Below are positions 9,394 through 23,719 of a stretch of 64,000 nt of DNA, in pieces (position 1 is the first letter of the stretch; each line of letters begins with the position of its first letter). Location: NCBI RefSeq assembly GCF_023277745.1, contig NZ_CP086322.1, forward strand, positions 4,960,001 through 5,024,000, read 5' to 3'. The translations under genes were made by a program, and so were the position numbers. The notes below the pieces were generated by a model, which did no database searches, was not told the origin of the DNA, and saw only the letters and a list, made by a program, of their open reading frames with translations. Source of the DNA: Streptomyces halobius. Its GTDB lineage: Bacteria > Actinomycetota > Actinomycetes > Streptomycetales > Streptomycetaceae.

Positions 9394-10230
9394 TCGCCGT
9401 AGGGATACCCCGCACGTCCCGCCCCTCCGCGCCGCTCCTGGACCGGGATCGCCCGCTCCCCGTCCCACTCCGCCGCCCTCCCCAAACCTGTGGACCGCAC
9501 CGGCTCTGTTCGAATCCGTGGCCGGTTACGGCCTCTCTCCACAGATTGGGCAAGAATCTTCCGTCCACACCCTGGGGACTGGAAAGTTATCCCTGTGGGA
9601 TCCACAGGCCGGTGTGCTGACGGGGCATCGGACGAGGTCAGCAGCGTGTGGATTTGTGGTCAACCGAAGTCCACAGGCTGTGGACGGAGGATTCGTCCAC
9701 AGGAGGGCGTTTGTCTTGTCCACCGGCTGCCCACAGGAAAGGCTGCGTTGTCCCCAGCTTCTCCACACCTCTGTCCACTGTTCGGCAATGCGACACCCGT
9801 CCTCACCGCGCCGAGTGAAAGCGGTCACACCAAGGTGATGGGTTGGGCTGTGGGGAACGTGGGTAAAGCTGGGGACGGCACTGGGGAGAACTCCCCCTGC
9901 CCTGTGCATTGGGTGTGCAGAACTTTGGGCGGTCCACAGGGACCCCGGCTTATCCACGGCCGCCACCCACAGGACCGGTGGACAAAAAATCCGCGTTGAC
10001 CTGCGAGAAAGCAGTTGTCCACGGTTTCCACAGGCCCTACTACTACGACCACAGATAGCTACCGGGGAACTCGTTTCGAAACGGGGCCTGTGCACAAGGT
10101 GGCCGGCCGGTGTCCGGCCTCGGCCGAGCCGACTTGACCCCGAGCCGCACCGACTGTCGGTGGCGTACGTCAGACTGGTCTCCGGCGAATCAGCCACGAG
10201 AAGGCCAGCAGGGCGAGAGCCAGCAACAGC
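9394..10230. other. oriC: Origin of chromosome replication, oriC
   Basis: The dnaA-dnaN gap carries a dense set of DnaA-box-like 9-mers on both strands, which identifies oriC. The clearest are at 9561 (CCGTCCACA), an inverted pair at 9594/9601, 9647, 9667 with 9679 inverted, 9693 (TCGTCCACA), 9716 (TTGTCCACC), 9771, 9930 (CGGTCCACA), 9950 (TTATCCACG), 9977 inverted (GGTGGACAA) and 10015 (TTGTCCACG). The flank reaching 10240 gives the dnaN ribosome site. I found no long AT-rich unwinding element, which is typical for Streptomyces origins, and no gene. Confidence 0.95.
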
Positions 10231-10245
10231 AGGAGGCGGTTTCCG

Positions 10246-11376
10246 GTGAAGATCCGGGTGGAGCGCGATGTACTCGCGGAGGCGGTGGCCTGGGCGGCCA
10301 AGAGCCTCCCGGCCCGTCCGCCGGTGCCCGTCCTCGCGGGCCTGCTCCTGAAGGCGGAGGACGGCGCCCTGAGCCTTTCCGGCTTCGACTACGAGGTCTC
10401 GGCGCGGGTGTCGGTGGAGGCCGAGGTGGAGGAGGAGGGCACCGTCCTCGTCTCCGGCCGGCTGCTCGCCGACATCTGCCGTGCGCTCCCCAACCGCCCG
10501 GTGGAGATTTCCACCGACGGTGTACGGGTGACCGTCGTCTGCGGCTCCTCCCGGTTCACACTCCACACCCTGCCTGTGGAGGAGTACCCGTCGCTGCCGA
10601 CGATGCCCACCGCCACCGGCACCGTCCCGGGTGAGGTCTTCGCCGCTGCCGCCGCCCAGGTCGCCATCGCCGCCGGCCGTGACGACACGCTCCCCGTGCT
10701 CACCGGCGTACGGATCGAGATCGAGGGCGACACCGTCACCCTGGCGTCCACCGACCGCTACCGCTTCGCGGTGCGCGAGTTCCTGTGGAAGCCGGAGAGC
10801 CCGGACGCCTCCGCGGTCGCGCTGGTCCCCGCCAAGACGCTGCTGGACACCGCGAAGTCGCTGAGCAGCGGCGACACGGTCACGCTGGCGCTGTCCGGCT
10901 CCGGCGCGGGCGAGGGGCTGATCGGTTTCGAGGGCGCCGGGCGGCGTACGACGACGCGTCTGCTGGAAGGCGACCTGCCGAAGTACCGCACGCTGTTCCC
11001 GACCGAGTTCAACTCGGTCGCCGTGATCGAGACCGCGCCGTTCGTCGAGGCGGTCAAGCGTGTGGCGCTGGTGGCCGAGCGGAACACGCCGGTCCGGCTG
11101 AGCTTCGAGCAGGGTGTGCTGATCCTGGAGGCCGGCTCCAGCGACGATGCACAGGCTGTGGAGAGGGTGGACGCGGATCTGGAGGGCGACGACATCTCGA
11201 TCGCCTTCAACCCGGGCTTCCTGCTGGAGGGCCTGTCCGCCATCGACTCCCCGGTGGCGCAGCTGTCCTTCACCACTTCCACCAAGCCCGCGCTGCTGAG
11301 CGGCCGCCCGGCCAAGGACGCCGAGGCGGACGACGCGTACAAGTACCTGATCATGCCGGTGCGGCTGAGCGGCTGA
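10246..11376 (+). CDS. dnaN: DNA polymerase III sliding clamp, beta subunit
   Basis: 376-residue clamp that forms a dimeric ring round DNA and tethers the replicase, also binding MutS, Pol IV and others. It reads as three repeated clamp domains: domain 1 with VPVLAGLLL, domain 2 around TLPVLTGVRIE and LASTDRYRFAVRE (signature of the family), and a domain 3 ending YKYLIMPVRL, the usual clamp C-terminus. GTG start with AGGAGG at 10231. It follows oriC and leads the dnaN-gnd-recF group. Confidence 0.98.
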   Translation: MKIRVERDVLAEAVAWAAKSLPARPPVPVLAGLLLKAEDGALSLSGFDYEVSARVSVEAEVEEEGTVLVSGRLLADICRALPNRPVEISTDGVRVTVVCGSSRFTLHTLPVEEYPSLPTMPTATGTVPGEVFAAAAAQVAIAAGRDDTLPVLTGVRIEIEGDTVTLASTDRYRFAVREFLWKPESPDASAVALVPAKTLLDTAKSLSSGDTVTLALSGSGAGEGLIGFEGAGRRTTTRLLEGDLPKYRTLFPTEFNSVAVIETAPFVEAVKRVALVAERNTPVRLSFEQGVLILEAGSSDDAQAVERVDADLEGDDISIAFNPGFLLEGLSAIDSPVAQLSFTTSTKPALLSGRPAKDAEADDAYKYLIMPVRLSG

Positions 11377-11569
11377 GCGGCTGGGCTCCAAGCGGGGCCG
11401 CTGGGCCGGCCGGGAGCTCCCCCACTGCCCGGCCGGACCCGATGGCAACCGCCTGACCTGCGGTTTCGTCGCCCTCCTGATGAGCGCCCGAGTCCACAGG
11501 TGTGCACGCACCTGCGGGCGTAGGCTCGGTCTCGGGTACAGCAACGACTATGTGCAAAGAGGGTCTCTG

Positions 11570-12448
11570 ATGGAGCTCGGTCTCGTCGGTCTCGGCAAGA
11601 TGGGCGGCAACATGCGCGAGCGCATCCGCCGCGCAGGCCACACCGTCATCGGATACGACCGCAACCCGGAGCTGGCCGATGTGGACAGCCTCCAGGAGCT
11701 CGTGGAAAAGCTCAGGGGTCCGCGGGTCGTCTGGGTCATGGTGCCGGCCGGCGCCGCCACCCAGTCGACGGTCGACGAGCTGGCAGGGCTGCTCTCGCCC
11801 GGCGACGTCGTCGTGGACGGCGGCAACTCCCGCTGGACCGACGACGAGAAGCACGCCGAGGAGCTCAAGGCCAAGGGCGTCGGCTTTGTCGACTGTGGTG
11901 TCTCCGGCGGCGTCTGGGGCCTGGAGAACGGCTATGCGCTGATGTACGGCGGCGACAAGGACGACGTCGCCAAGGTGCAGCCGGTCTTCGACGCGCTCAA
12001 GCCCGAGGGGGAGTTCGGCTCGGTGCACGCGGGCAAGGTGGGCGCCGGCCACTTCGCGAAGATGGTCCACAACGGCATCGAGTACGCCATGATGCAGGCG
12101 TTCGCCGAGGGCTGGGAGCTGCTGGAGAAGGTCGACTCGGTCACCGACGTCCGCGAGATCTTCCGCTCCTGGCAGGAGGGCACGGTCATCCGCTCCTGGC
12201 TGCTCGACCTGGCCGTCAACGCGCTGGACGACGACGAGCACCTGGAGAAGCTGCGCGGTTACGCACAGGACAGCGGCGAGGGCCGGTGGACCGTGGAAGC
12301 CGCCATCGACAACGCCGTGCCGCTGCCCGCGATCACGGCCTCGCTCTTCGCCCGCTTCGCGTCCCGTCAGGACGACTCCCCGCAGATGAAGATGATCGCC
12401 GCGCTGCGCAACCAGTTCGGCGGCCACGCGGTCGAGAACAAGAAGTAG
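11570..12448 (+). CDS. gnd: 6-phosphogluconate dehydrogenase, decarboxylating (short form)
   Basis: 292-residue enzyme converting 6-phosphogluconate to ribulose 5-phosphate and CO2 in the pentose phosphate pathway. N-terminal Rossmann motif GLGKMGGNM, substrate motif DGGNSRWTDD, and the catalytic lysine region HFAKMVHNGIEYAMMQAFAEG split round the conserved KMVHNG. It is the short, about 300-residue type rather than the 470-residue form; this type is often NAD-preferring, which I cannot confirm. ATG at 11570 after AGAGGG. Sitting between dnaN and recF is usual in Streptomyces. Confidence 0.95.
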   Translation: MELGLVGLGKMGGNMRERIRRAGHTVIGYDRNPELADVDSLQELVEKLRGPRVVWVMVPAGAATQSTVDELAGLLSPGDVVVDGGNSRWTDDEKHAEELKAKGVGFVDCGVSGGVWGLENGYALMYGGDKDDVAKVQPVFDALKPEGEFGSVHAGKVGAGHFAKMVHNGIEYAMMQAFAEGWELLEKVDSVTDVREIFRSWQEGTVIRSWLLDLAVNALDDDEHLEKLRGYAQDSGEGRWTVEAAIDNAVPLPAITASLFARFASRQDDSPQMKMIAALRNQFGGHAVENKK

Positions 12449-12525
12449 CGGCACGACGCCGCAGCAGGCGTCAACAGGCAAGCAGTACACCGTAGTTGAG
12501 CAGCCGGGGAGGTCGGCGTTCGGTC

Positions 12526-13707
12526 ATGCACGTCACGCATCTGTCGCTCGCCGACTTCCGCTCGTACGCCCGGGTCGAGGTTCCGCTCGATCCGGGCGTG
12601 ACGGCTTTCGTCGGGCCCAACGGGCAGGGCAAGACCAATCTCGTCGAGGCCGTCGGTTATCTCGCGACGCTCGGCAGCCACCGGGTCTCCTCGGATGCCC
12701 CGCTGGTACGGATGGGCGCCGAGCGGGCGGTCGTCCGGGCCGCGGTGGTCCAGGGCGAGCGGCAGCAGCTGGTGGAGCTGGAACTCAATCCGGGCAAGGC
12801 GAACCGCGCCAGGATCAACCGGTCGTCTCAGGTCAGGCCGCGCGATGTACTGGGGATCGTCCGGACGGTGCTGTTCGCGCCGGAGGATCTGGCGCTGGTC
12901 AAGGGCGATCCCGGTGAGCGCCGGCGGTTCCTGGACGAGCTGATCACCGCGCGTGCGCCGCGGATGGCCGGGGTGCGCTCCGATTACGACCGTGTCCTCA
13001 AGCAGCGGAACACCCTGTTGAAGACGGCGGCCCTGGCACGGCGACACGGTGGGCGCCAGATGGATCTGTCGACGCTCGACGTGTGGGATCAGCATCTGGC
13101 GCGCGCGGGTGCCGAGCTGCTGGCCCAGCGGCTCGATCTGATCGCCGCGCTGCAGCCGCTGGCGGACAAGGCGTACGAGCAGCTGGCACCGGGCGGCGGA
13201 CCGCTGGCGCTGGAGTACCGCGGGTCGGCGGGCGGGGCGATGGCCGCGGCGTCGACGCGCGAGGAGCTGTACGGCGTGCTGCTGGCGGCGCTCGGGGAGG
13301 CCCGGAAGGGCGAGATCGAGCGCGGGGTGACGCTGGTCGGCCCGCATCGCGACGATCTGGTGCTGAAGCTGGGGCAGCTGCCGGCGAAGGGGTACGCCAG
13401 TCATGGCGAGTGCTGGTCGTATGCGCTGGCGCTGCGGCTGGCCTCGTACGACCTGTTGCGGTCCGAGAGTTACTCCGGGCCCGGAGGGCCCTCCACTGAG
13501 GGCGGTGGCGGGCGACGGGCGGGCGAACCGGTGCTGGTGCTCGACGACGTCTTCGCCGAGCTGGACACGCGGCGCCGGGAGCGGCTGGCGGAGCTGGTGG
13601 CGCCGGGTGAGCAGGTGCTGGTGACGGCGGCGGTGGCCGACGATGTGCCGGGAGTGCTGGCCGGGGTGCGGTACGCGGTCTCGGACGGCGCGGTGACGAA
13701 GGTATGA
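12526..13707 (+). CDS. recF: DNA replication and repair protein RecF
   Basis: 393-residue SMC-like ATPase that helps load RecA at single-strand gaps with RecO and RecR. It begins [14 protein letters not shown], has Walker [10 protein letters not shown] (about residues 30-38), the RecF signature [13 protein letters not shown], and Walker [13 protein letters not shown] near the C-terminus. A short Gly/Arg-rich insertion ([11 protein letters not shown]) precedes Walker B. I chose the ATG at 12526; an in-frame TTG 30 bp upstream is less likely. Confidence 0.96.
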   Translation: MHVTHLSLADFRSYARVEVPLDPGVTAFVGPNGQGKTNLVEAVGYLATLGSHRVSSDAPLVRMGAERAVVRAAVVQGERQQLVELELNPGKANRARINRSSQVRPRDVLGIVRTVLFAPEDLALVKGDPGERRRFLDELITARAPRMAGVRSDYDRVLKQRNTLLKTAALARRHGGRQMDLSTLDVWDQHLARAGAELLAQRLDLIAALQPLADKAYEQLAPGGGPLALEYRGSAGGAMAAASTREELYGVLLAALGEARKGEIERGVTLVGPHRDDLVLKLGQLPAKGYASHGECWSYALALRLASYDLLRSESYSGPGGPSTEGGGGRRAGEPVLVLDDVFAELDTRRRERLAELVAPGEQVLVTAAVADDVPGVLAGVRYAVSDGAVTKV

Positions 13708-13726
13708 GCGTGACGAAGGCCCACCC

Positions 13727-14293
13727 GTGAGCGAGCGAAGCGAACTTCCGGAGAGCCCCGGAGAGGGCGCGTCCGGCCTGCCCCGACCTTCCCCGGAACT
13801 CTCCGGTGTGGATCTCGCCCGTCAGGCGCTGGTGGCCGCCAAGGAGCAGGCGCGTGCGCGGGGCGCGGCCGCGCAGCAGAAGAAGCAGGCACGGCGCGGC
13901 GGGCTGCGCTCCGGCGCGCGGGCGGACGGCCGTGATCCGCTGCCTCTGGGGGCGGCGATCAACCGGCTGATCACGGAGCGCGGCTGGGAGACCCCGGCGG
14001 CGGTCGGCGGGGTGATGGGGCGCTGGCCGCAGCTGGTGGGTCCGGACGTGGCGCAGCACTGCGAGCCACAGAAGTACGACGAGGACGCCCGGGTGCTGAC
14101 GGTGCAGTGCGACTCCACGGCCTGGGCGACCCAGCTGCGGCTGCTGGCGCCGCAGTTGGTGGCGCGGCTGAACCAGGACCTGGGGCAGGGCACCATCAAG
14201 CTGATCAAGGTGCTGGGGCCCGGTGGTCCGGGGCGGCGCTACGGCCCGCTGCGGGCGCCCGGCAGCAAGGGGCCGGGCGACACCTACGGGTGA
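13727..14293 (+). CDS. DUF721 protein, DciA-like helicase-loading candidate
   Basis: 188-residue protein of the DUF721 family. The N-terminal half (to about residue 65) is charged and disordered. The folded part runs LGAAINRLITERGW to WPQLVGPDVAQHCEP and DSTAWATQLRLLAPQLVARLN, the KH-like core shared with DciA. DciA acts as the ancestral loader of the replicative helicase DnaB in bacteria lacking DnaC or DnaI, and actinobacteria fit that. The family match is visible; the loading role here is inferred. GTG start, 19 bp after recF and upstream of gyrB. Confidence 0.85.
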   Translation: MSERSELPESPGEGASGLPRPSPELSGVDLARQALVAAKEQARARGAAAQQKKQARRGGLRSGARADGRDPLPLGAAINRLITERGWETPAAVGGVMGRWPQLVGPDVAQHCEPQKYDEDARVLTVQCDSTAWATQLRLLAPQLVARLNQDLGQGTIKLIKVLGPGGPGRRYGPLRAPGSKGPGDTYG

Positions 14294-16644
<2,351 letters not shown>

Positions 16645-16694
16645 GCCCTGTCGGCCCTCACCACAGCCGCGGCTCGAAAGGACTTTGAACAGCA

Positions 16695-19295
<2,601 letters not shown>

Positions 19296-19310
19296 CACAA
19301 GGAGTAGGTC

Positions 19311-19976
19311 GTGAGTGGAGCCACGGGCGCTGCGGCGGGTGGACCGGGAGACAGGAAGCGTCCCCCGTCCGGACCCGCGACCGTGACAGATGTCAGCGCC
19401 CGTGGTTTCGCCGCGTCCGACGGCCCCCGGGACGAGGGCTCCTACGAGGGGGGAACCGTGACCGATACGCGGCAGCCGCAGCCCCAGCCGTGGGCACAGG
19501 GCGGCCAGGGGCAGCCACCGGGCGGGCATCAGCCGTACCAGCCGCCCCAGGCGTACCCCACGCAGTCGGTGCGCAAGCCGCGTACGGGGGCCCGTACGGC
19601 ACCACGGACGCGCAAGGCCCGGCTGCGGGTGGCCCGTGCCGATCCGTGGTCGGTGATGAAGGTCAGCTTTCTGCTCTCCATCGCCCTGGGTGTCTGCACG
19701 ATCGTGGCGGTTGCGGTGCTGTGGATGGTGATGAACGCGATGGGCGTGTTCTCCACGGTCGGCGGGACGATCAGCGAGGCGACCGGCTCCGGCGACGGCG
19801 GCGGCTTCGATCTGCAGTCGTTCCTCTCGCTGCCGCGGGTGCTGCTGTTCACCTCGATCATCTCGATCATCGATGTGGTGCTGGCGACGGCGCTGGCGAC
19901 GCTCGGGGCCGTGATCTACAACCTGTCGGCGGGCTTCGTCGGCGGGGTGGAGCTGACCCTCGCGGAGGATGAGTGA
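19311..19976 (+). CDS. DUF3566 transmembrane protein
   Basis: 221-residue membrane protein found directly after gyrA in many actinobacteria (the mycobacterial Rv0007 type). The first 100 residues are disordered and Pro/Gln/Gly-rich. The DUF3566 core starts ARLRVARADPWSVMKVSFLLS, with two membrane helices (SIALGVCTIVAVAVLWMVM and the segment around VLLFTSIISIIDVVLATALATLG). GTG start with AAGGAG, 15 bp after gyrA, so cotranscribed. Function unknown; position and fold suggest an envelope or division role, which is inference. Confidence 0.88.
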   Translation: MSGATGAAAGGPGDRKRPPSGPATVTDVSARGFAASDGPRDEGSYEGGTVTDTRQPQPQPWAQGGQGQPPGGHQPYQPPQAYPTQSVRKPRTGARTAPRTRKARLRVARADPWSVMKVSFLLSIALGVCTIVAVAVLWMVMNAMGVFSTVGGTISEATGSGDGGGFDLQSFLSLPRVLLFTSIISIIDVVLATALATLGAVIYNLSAGFVGGVELTLAEDE

Positions 19977-19993
19977 GCCCCTGGTGGGAGGGG

Positions 19994-20020
19994 GGTCCGG
20001 GGGCCCCCGGAACCGATTTT
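19994..20020 (+). terminator. Possible terminator after DUF3566 gene
   Basis: Palindromic TCCGGGGG/CCCCCGGA followed by a short ATTTT, 18 bp after the stop. The stem would need a four-base loop taken from its own centre. Moderate support. Confidence 0.45.
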
Positions 20021-20064
20021 GGGAACGCCTCTGAAGTGCGCTAATCTTTCGGTGCAGCGAACGC

Positions 20065-20138
20065 GCGGCTATAGCTCAGACGGTTAGAGCGCTTCCCTGA
20101 TAAGGAAGAGGCCCCAGGTTCAAGTCCTGGTAGCCGCA
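20065..20138 (+). tRNA. tRNA-Ile (anticodon GAT)
   Basis: 74-nt cloverleaf. Acceptor GCGGCTA pairs with TAGCCGC plus discriminator A; D arm GCTCAGACGGTTAGAGC; anticodon stem CTTCC/GGAAG with loop CTGATAA, giving anticodon GAT; T arm CCAGG TTCAAGT CCTGG. CCA is not encoded. tRNA-Ile after gyrA is the normal Streptomyces arrangement. Confidence 0.97.
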
Positions 20139-20142
20139 CCGC

Positions 20143-20186
20143 ACGCATCGGCCCGGCCGGAGACTTCTCCGGCCGGGCCGATGCGT
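20143..20186. terminator. Strong hairpin terminator after tRNA-Ile
   Basis: A perfect 20-bp GC-rich stem (20143-20162 with 20167-20186) around the loop ACTT begins 5 bases past the tRNA end. There is no T tract, common for this genus. Confidence 0.85.
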
Positions 20187-20317
20187 TGTACGGGGAGGGA
20201 AGTCGGTGCGCGGGTCAGGTCGTTGCTGAGTTCGGCCTAGATAACCGATCGGTATCGGCCGGTGTGTATCATCGGCCGACATAGGTCCCCTACGTCAACG
20301 AAAGACGAGGTCGCGCG

Positions 20318-20452
20318 GTGAAGAAGCTTCTCCTGGTCGCACTGGCCGCCATCGGCGGGCTCCTCGTGTACCGCCAGATCCAGGCGGATCGCGCCGAGCA
20401 GGATCTGTGGACGGAGGCGACCGACTCCGTGCCCGCAGGTTCGGGTGTGTGA
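20318..20452 (+). CDS. DLW-39 family small protein
   Basis: 44-residue peptide MKKLLLVALAAIGGLLVYRQ... that carries the DLW motif (EQDLWTEATD) defining the DLW-39 family. It has a single N-terminal membrane segment and a short acidic tail. GTG start with GACGAGG upstream. The family is conserved near gyrA in actinobacteria; function unknown. Too short for many gene finders. Confidence 0.88.
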   Translation: MKKLLLVALAAIGGLLVYRQIQADRAEQDLWTEATDSVPAGSGV

Positions 20453-20793
20453 GACCAAACGCACAGCATTCCGTACGGACCCCGGCTGCCTCCCAGGTGG
20501 CCGGGGTTCCGTGCGTCCGGGGGGTCCCTTGTGTTTGCTATCGCACATTATTTAGTTGCAATAGCAATGTTGTTGTTCTTGTTGTTGCTGCTGCGGCGGC
20601 GGTTTCTGTGTGGCGTGGCTTATCGGCAAGCGCACGCCCCTGGTAACGGGGCGGTGTGACGACGCTCCTGACGCCGCGTCGCTCGCCCGGCAGCCACAGC
20701 ACGCGGGTCGACTGTCCGTGGACGGCTACCGTTTCAAAGCCCGCAGAAGCAGCAAGCGGGCGAGGGGAATTCGGATCCGATGAGGGGGTCGTG
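20453..20793. other. Intergenic region with an AT-rich patch
   Basis: 341 bases without a supported gene. It contains the only clearly AT-rich patch of this part (20535-20570), with an inverted repeat TTGCTAT (20535) / ATAGCAA (20561), followed by a GTTGTTGTT-CTGCTGCGGCGG low-complexity run. It is probably the promoter region of the secreted protein downstream. Confidence 0.5.
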
Positions 20794-22203
20794 GTGACGG
20801 GGCGCACGACGAACAGAGGGCTTGCCGCGCTGGCGGCGCTCGCGCTGGTGACCTTGATGCCGGGGACGGTCGGCGTGGCCTCGGCCGGCACCATCCCCGG
20901 CTACCTGCCGGCGGACGGCGCGACGACGATAGAGGGCGCCTCCAGTGCGATGGACCCGCCACGGCTCAAGCCCGGGATGTACCGCGACAGCATCAAGCGC
21001 GGTGAGCGGAAGTTCTACGCCGTCTCCCTGGACGCCAGGACCAGCGCCTACTTCTCGGCGGTCGCCGCGCCCGCGCCGGACACCAAGGTCGGGAAATACG
21101 GCGACCGGCTGAAGATCAGTCTCCAGGACAGCAACGGCAACACCTGCGGCTCGCAGGCAGCGCCGTCCTTCCACAGCGGGGGCACCGCGTACCCCATCGC
21201 CGACTACGCCGCCCGCGTCATCGGCGGCAACGGCTCGTACTGCCAGAAGGCCGGGGTGTACCACCTCGTGATCAGCCGCGAGGGCCCGGCGGCCTCGGGG
21301 CCCGAAAGCTGGCCGATCGAGCTGGGCTATGTCGAGGAGCCGCCGCTCAAGGGCAGGGCTCCCGCCCAGCCGGCCGCGGGCAGCTGGAGCACCGTGACGC
21401 CGGAACCGCGTACGGATCCCACCAAGCGCAGCGCCGAGGGAGGCACCGGCTTCAACGACGCGGGCATGGTCTCCACCGGGGTCTGGAAGGACCGGATCAC
21501 CCCGGGCGAGACCCGCTTCTACCGCGTACCGGTGGACTGGGGACAGCGGCTCAACCTGAGCGCGGAGCTGCCGAACGCGTCGCCCGGAGCCACCGGCTAT
21601 GTCTTCCACGCGCTCGGGCTGGGCGTCTACAACCCGGCGCGCGGCGCGGTCAGCGACAACAACTTCGTCTCGTACACGGGAAAGGCCGCCGTTGCCAAGG
21701 AGTTCACTGCTCCCGTCCACTACGGCAACCGCTTCAACGTGACCCAAGAGGTCAGTGCGATGCGGTTCGCGGGCTGGTACTACCTCGACGTCACGCTGAA
21801 CGCCGATGCCGCGAAGTTCTTCCCCGAAGGCACGGAGTTCACGCTCCGGGTCGATGTGCGTGGCGACGCCAAGGCCGGGCCCGGCTATGCCGAGCCGACC
21901 AGCGTCTTCTCCGTGACGTCCGAGGACCGGGAGGTGGCGCGGAAGGGCCGGACCGCACAGGAGGCGGCGACGAGCGGCACCCTGACGACGGTGGGCTACG
22001 CCGGGATCGGCGCGGGTGTGGTGCTGCTGGCCGGTCTGGGGGCGTGGACGGTGGTCGCGCGGCGCAAGGCCGGGGCTTCAGGGGCCGCCGGGCCGGATTA
22101 CGTCCTCCCGCAGGGGCAGCGGCCGGCGTCCCGGGGTTCTCAGCCCACCCTGCCGCCCCAACAGGACCAGCAGCCGCCGTTCAGGCCGCCACAGGGCCGG
22201 TAG
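20794..22203 (+). CDS. Secreted membrane-anchored protein, function unknown
   Basis: 469 residues, not assigned to a named family. An N-terminal signal peptide (LAALAALALVTLMPGTVGVASAG) is followed by an extracellular part of about 370 residues with two Cys (TCGSQ and SYCQK) that could pair, then a membrane helix near residues 405-430 (GIGAGVVLLAGLGAWTVVA), basic stop-transfer residues and a Pro/Gln-rich cytoplasmic tail. Two related sections start GMYRDSIKRGERKFYAV and GVWKDRITPGETRFYRV, suggesting a duplicated beta domain. GTG at 20794 after GAGGGGG. Convergent with a Ser/Thr kinase gene. Confidence 0.85.
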   Translation: MTGRTTNRGLAALAALALVTLMPGTVGVASAGTIPGYLPADGATTIEGASSAMDPPRLKPGMYRDSIKRGERKFYAVSLDARTSAYFSAVAAPAPDTKVGKYGDRLKISLQDSNGNTCGSQAAPSFHSGGTAYPIADYAARVIGGNGSYCQKAGVYHLVISREGPAASGPESWPIELGYVEEPPLKGRAPAQPAAGSWSTVTPEPRTDPTKRSAEGGTGFNDAGMVSTGVWKDRITPGETRFYRVPVDWGQRLNLSAELPNASPGATGYVFHALGLGVYNPARGAVSDNNFVSYTGKAAVAKEFTAPVHYGNRFNVTQEVSAMRFAGWYYLDVTLNADAAKFFPEGTEFTLRVDVRGDAKAGPGYAEPTSVFSVTSEDREVARKGRTAQEAATSGTLTTVGYAGIGAGVVLLAGLGAWTVVARRKAGASGAAGPDYVLPQGQRPASRGSQPTLPPQQDQQPPFRPPQGR

Positions 22204-22261
22204 CGGGCGGGGCGGCGGGCCTCAGTCCCCATGGGCCCGCCCGCAGGCCCGCAGCGGCGTC

Positions 22262-23719
22262 TCAGGCGGCCGTGAGCGCCCAGACGCCCACCGCGATGCA
22301 CAGCAGTGCGACGATCAGCACCGGGACCGCCACCTTCGGGGGCGGTCCCGGTTTCCGGTGCGGGACGATGGCGGGGGCAGCGGACGGCACGGCCGTGGGC
22401 GGTGTCGCCGGTGCGGCGGCCATCGGGGTCACCGGGGTCACCGGGGTCACCGGGGTCATCGGGGTCGGTGGGCCCGGTTGGCCCGCCTGACCCGATGCGT
22501 CGACCGGAGGCTGTCCCGGGACGGGGTGCGGCCCGGCCGTGTACGGGCGGGTGCCGCCCGAATTCCGCTGGACGGGGGCCGTCGGGTGATACGCGGGCAT
22601 CGGGGCCGCCGGGGTCGACGGCGGGGCGGCCGGCGCGGGCGGGAGGCCCTGGTCCGGAGGCGTACTGCCGGGCGTCGGTGCCGGGGGCGGCGTCGGCGGG
22701 GCGCTGGGCTGCCCCGGCACCGGGGCGCTCCGCTCCGGCGGCGCCAGCTGGAAGCTCCCGGTCTCCGACAGGGACACCGGCGGTGCCGTCCCGGCTGTCC
22801 CGGCCGCTGCGGAGGGCCCGGCGGGCGGCTGTCCCGCGGTCAGCGGCCCGTTCGGCCCGTACCCTTTCGGCAGCGGCCCTATGTGGTCGAAGACCTCCAC
22901 GGTCTCTTCGTCGAGCGGGTCGTCGGGCAGCATCTCGGCCGCCGCCACGAGCGCCTTGCGCGCGCCCGTGGCCGTCTTGAACCGTGACTCCGGATCCGGG
23001 TGCAGCAGAGAGGCCAGCACCTGCCACAGCGGCTCGGGCACGTCCTCGGGCGCGTTCGGTATGCCGTGCTCCTCGAAGAGCCGGACCAGTGCCTCGGTGT
23101 CGGGCTTGTTGCCGGTGACCAGATAGAGCGCGACCAGGCCGACCGCGAACAGGTCCGCGGGGAAGTCCGGTTCGGCGCCCAGCATCTGCTCGGGCGCGAA
23201 GTAACCGGGCGTTCCCACCACGTAGTTGGCCTCGGTCAGCCGCGGCTCGCCCTTGCGCATCGCGATGCCGAAGTCGGACAGCCGCAGATGCGGCCGGCCG
23301 GTGCCGGTGGCCTCCAGCAGGACGTTCGCCGGCTTGATGTCGCGGTGCACCACGCCCTCCGCGTGCACCGCGGTCAGCCCCGCCAGCAGCTGGTCCAGCA
23401 GGATGCAGACGTACCGCGGCGGCAACGGGCCGTAGTCGCCGATCAGATGCGCCAGCGAACCGCCGTTCACCAGGTCCATGGTGAACAGCACCTTGTCGTC
23501 GTTCGCCGCCCAGCTCGCCGGGGCCAGCACATGCGGATGGTCGATCCGCATCGCCTGTTCGCGGACGAAGCGCAGCAGGGTGTGGGCATCGCTCTGCTGC
23601 AGCACCTTGGTCGCGACATAGCGCCGGCGCCGGTGGTCCCAGGCGCGCCAGACGGCGCCCACACCGCCCCGTCCGATCGGGTCGATCAGCTCATACCGAC
23701 CGGCGAAGATCTCACCCAT
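22262..23719 (-). CDS. Serine/threonine protein kinase with C-terminal membrane anchor
   Basis: 485 residues. The kinase domain (about 1-270) has a glycine loop (IGRGGVG), the ATP lysine in VATKVL, catalytic loop HRDIKPAN, DFGIAM and the activation segment GTPGYFAPEQM, so it should be active. A Pro-rich linker of about 170 residues contains PVT repeats. One membrane helix (VLIVALLCIAVGVWAL) ends the protein, so no extracellular sensor domain exists, unlike PknB. I used the ATG at 23719 (MGEIFAGRYEL); a GTG 30 bp upstream is possible. Convergent with the secreted protein, 85 bp from the HTH gene. Confidence 0.93.
   Translation of the reverse strand: MGEIFAGRYELIDPIGRGGVGAVWRAWDHRRRRYVATKVLQQSDAHTLLRFVREQAMRIDHPHVLAPASWAANDDKVLFTMDLVNGGSLAHLIGDYGPLPPRYVCILLDQLLAGLTAVHAEGVVHRDIKPANVLLEATGTGRPHLRLSDFGIAMRKGEPRLTEANYVVGTPGYFAPEQMLGAEPDFPADLFAVGLVALYLVTGNKPDTEALVRLFEEHGIPNAPEDVPEPLWQVLASLLHPDPESRFKTATGARKALVAAAEMLPDDPLDEETVEVFDHIGPLPKGYGPNGPLTAGQPPAGPSAAAGTAGTAPPVSLSETGSFQLAPPERSAPVPGQPSAPPTPPPAPTPGSTPPDQGLPPAPAAPPSTPAAPMPAYHPTAPVQRNSGGTRPYTAGPHPVPGQPPVDASGQAGQPGPPTPMTPVTPVTPVTPMAAAPATPPTAVPSAAPAIVPHRKPGPPPKVAVPVLIVALLCIAVGVWALTAA

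Noticed and set aside
10065-10085. TCGTTTCGAAACGG near the end of oriC as another parS
   Set aside because: It lacks the central CACGTG of parS; it is a different palindrome (GTTTCGAAAC).
20734-21747. Minus-strand 337-codon frame opposite the secreted protein
   Set aside because: Poor composition and no ribosome site; the plus-strand gene with a signal peptide explains the coding bias.
22431-22470. GGGTCACCG repeats as a possible CRISPR-like or regulatory array
   Set aside because: They code PVT repeats in the kinase linker in frame; repeats are contiguous without spacers, so not CRISPR.
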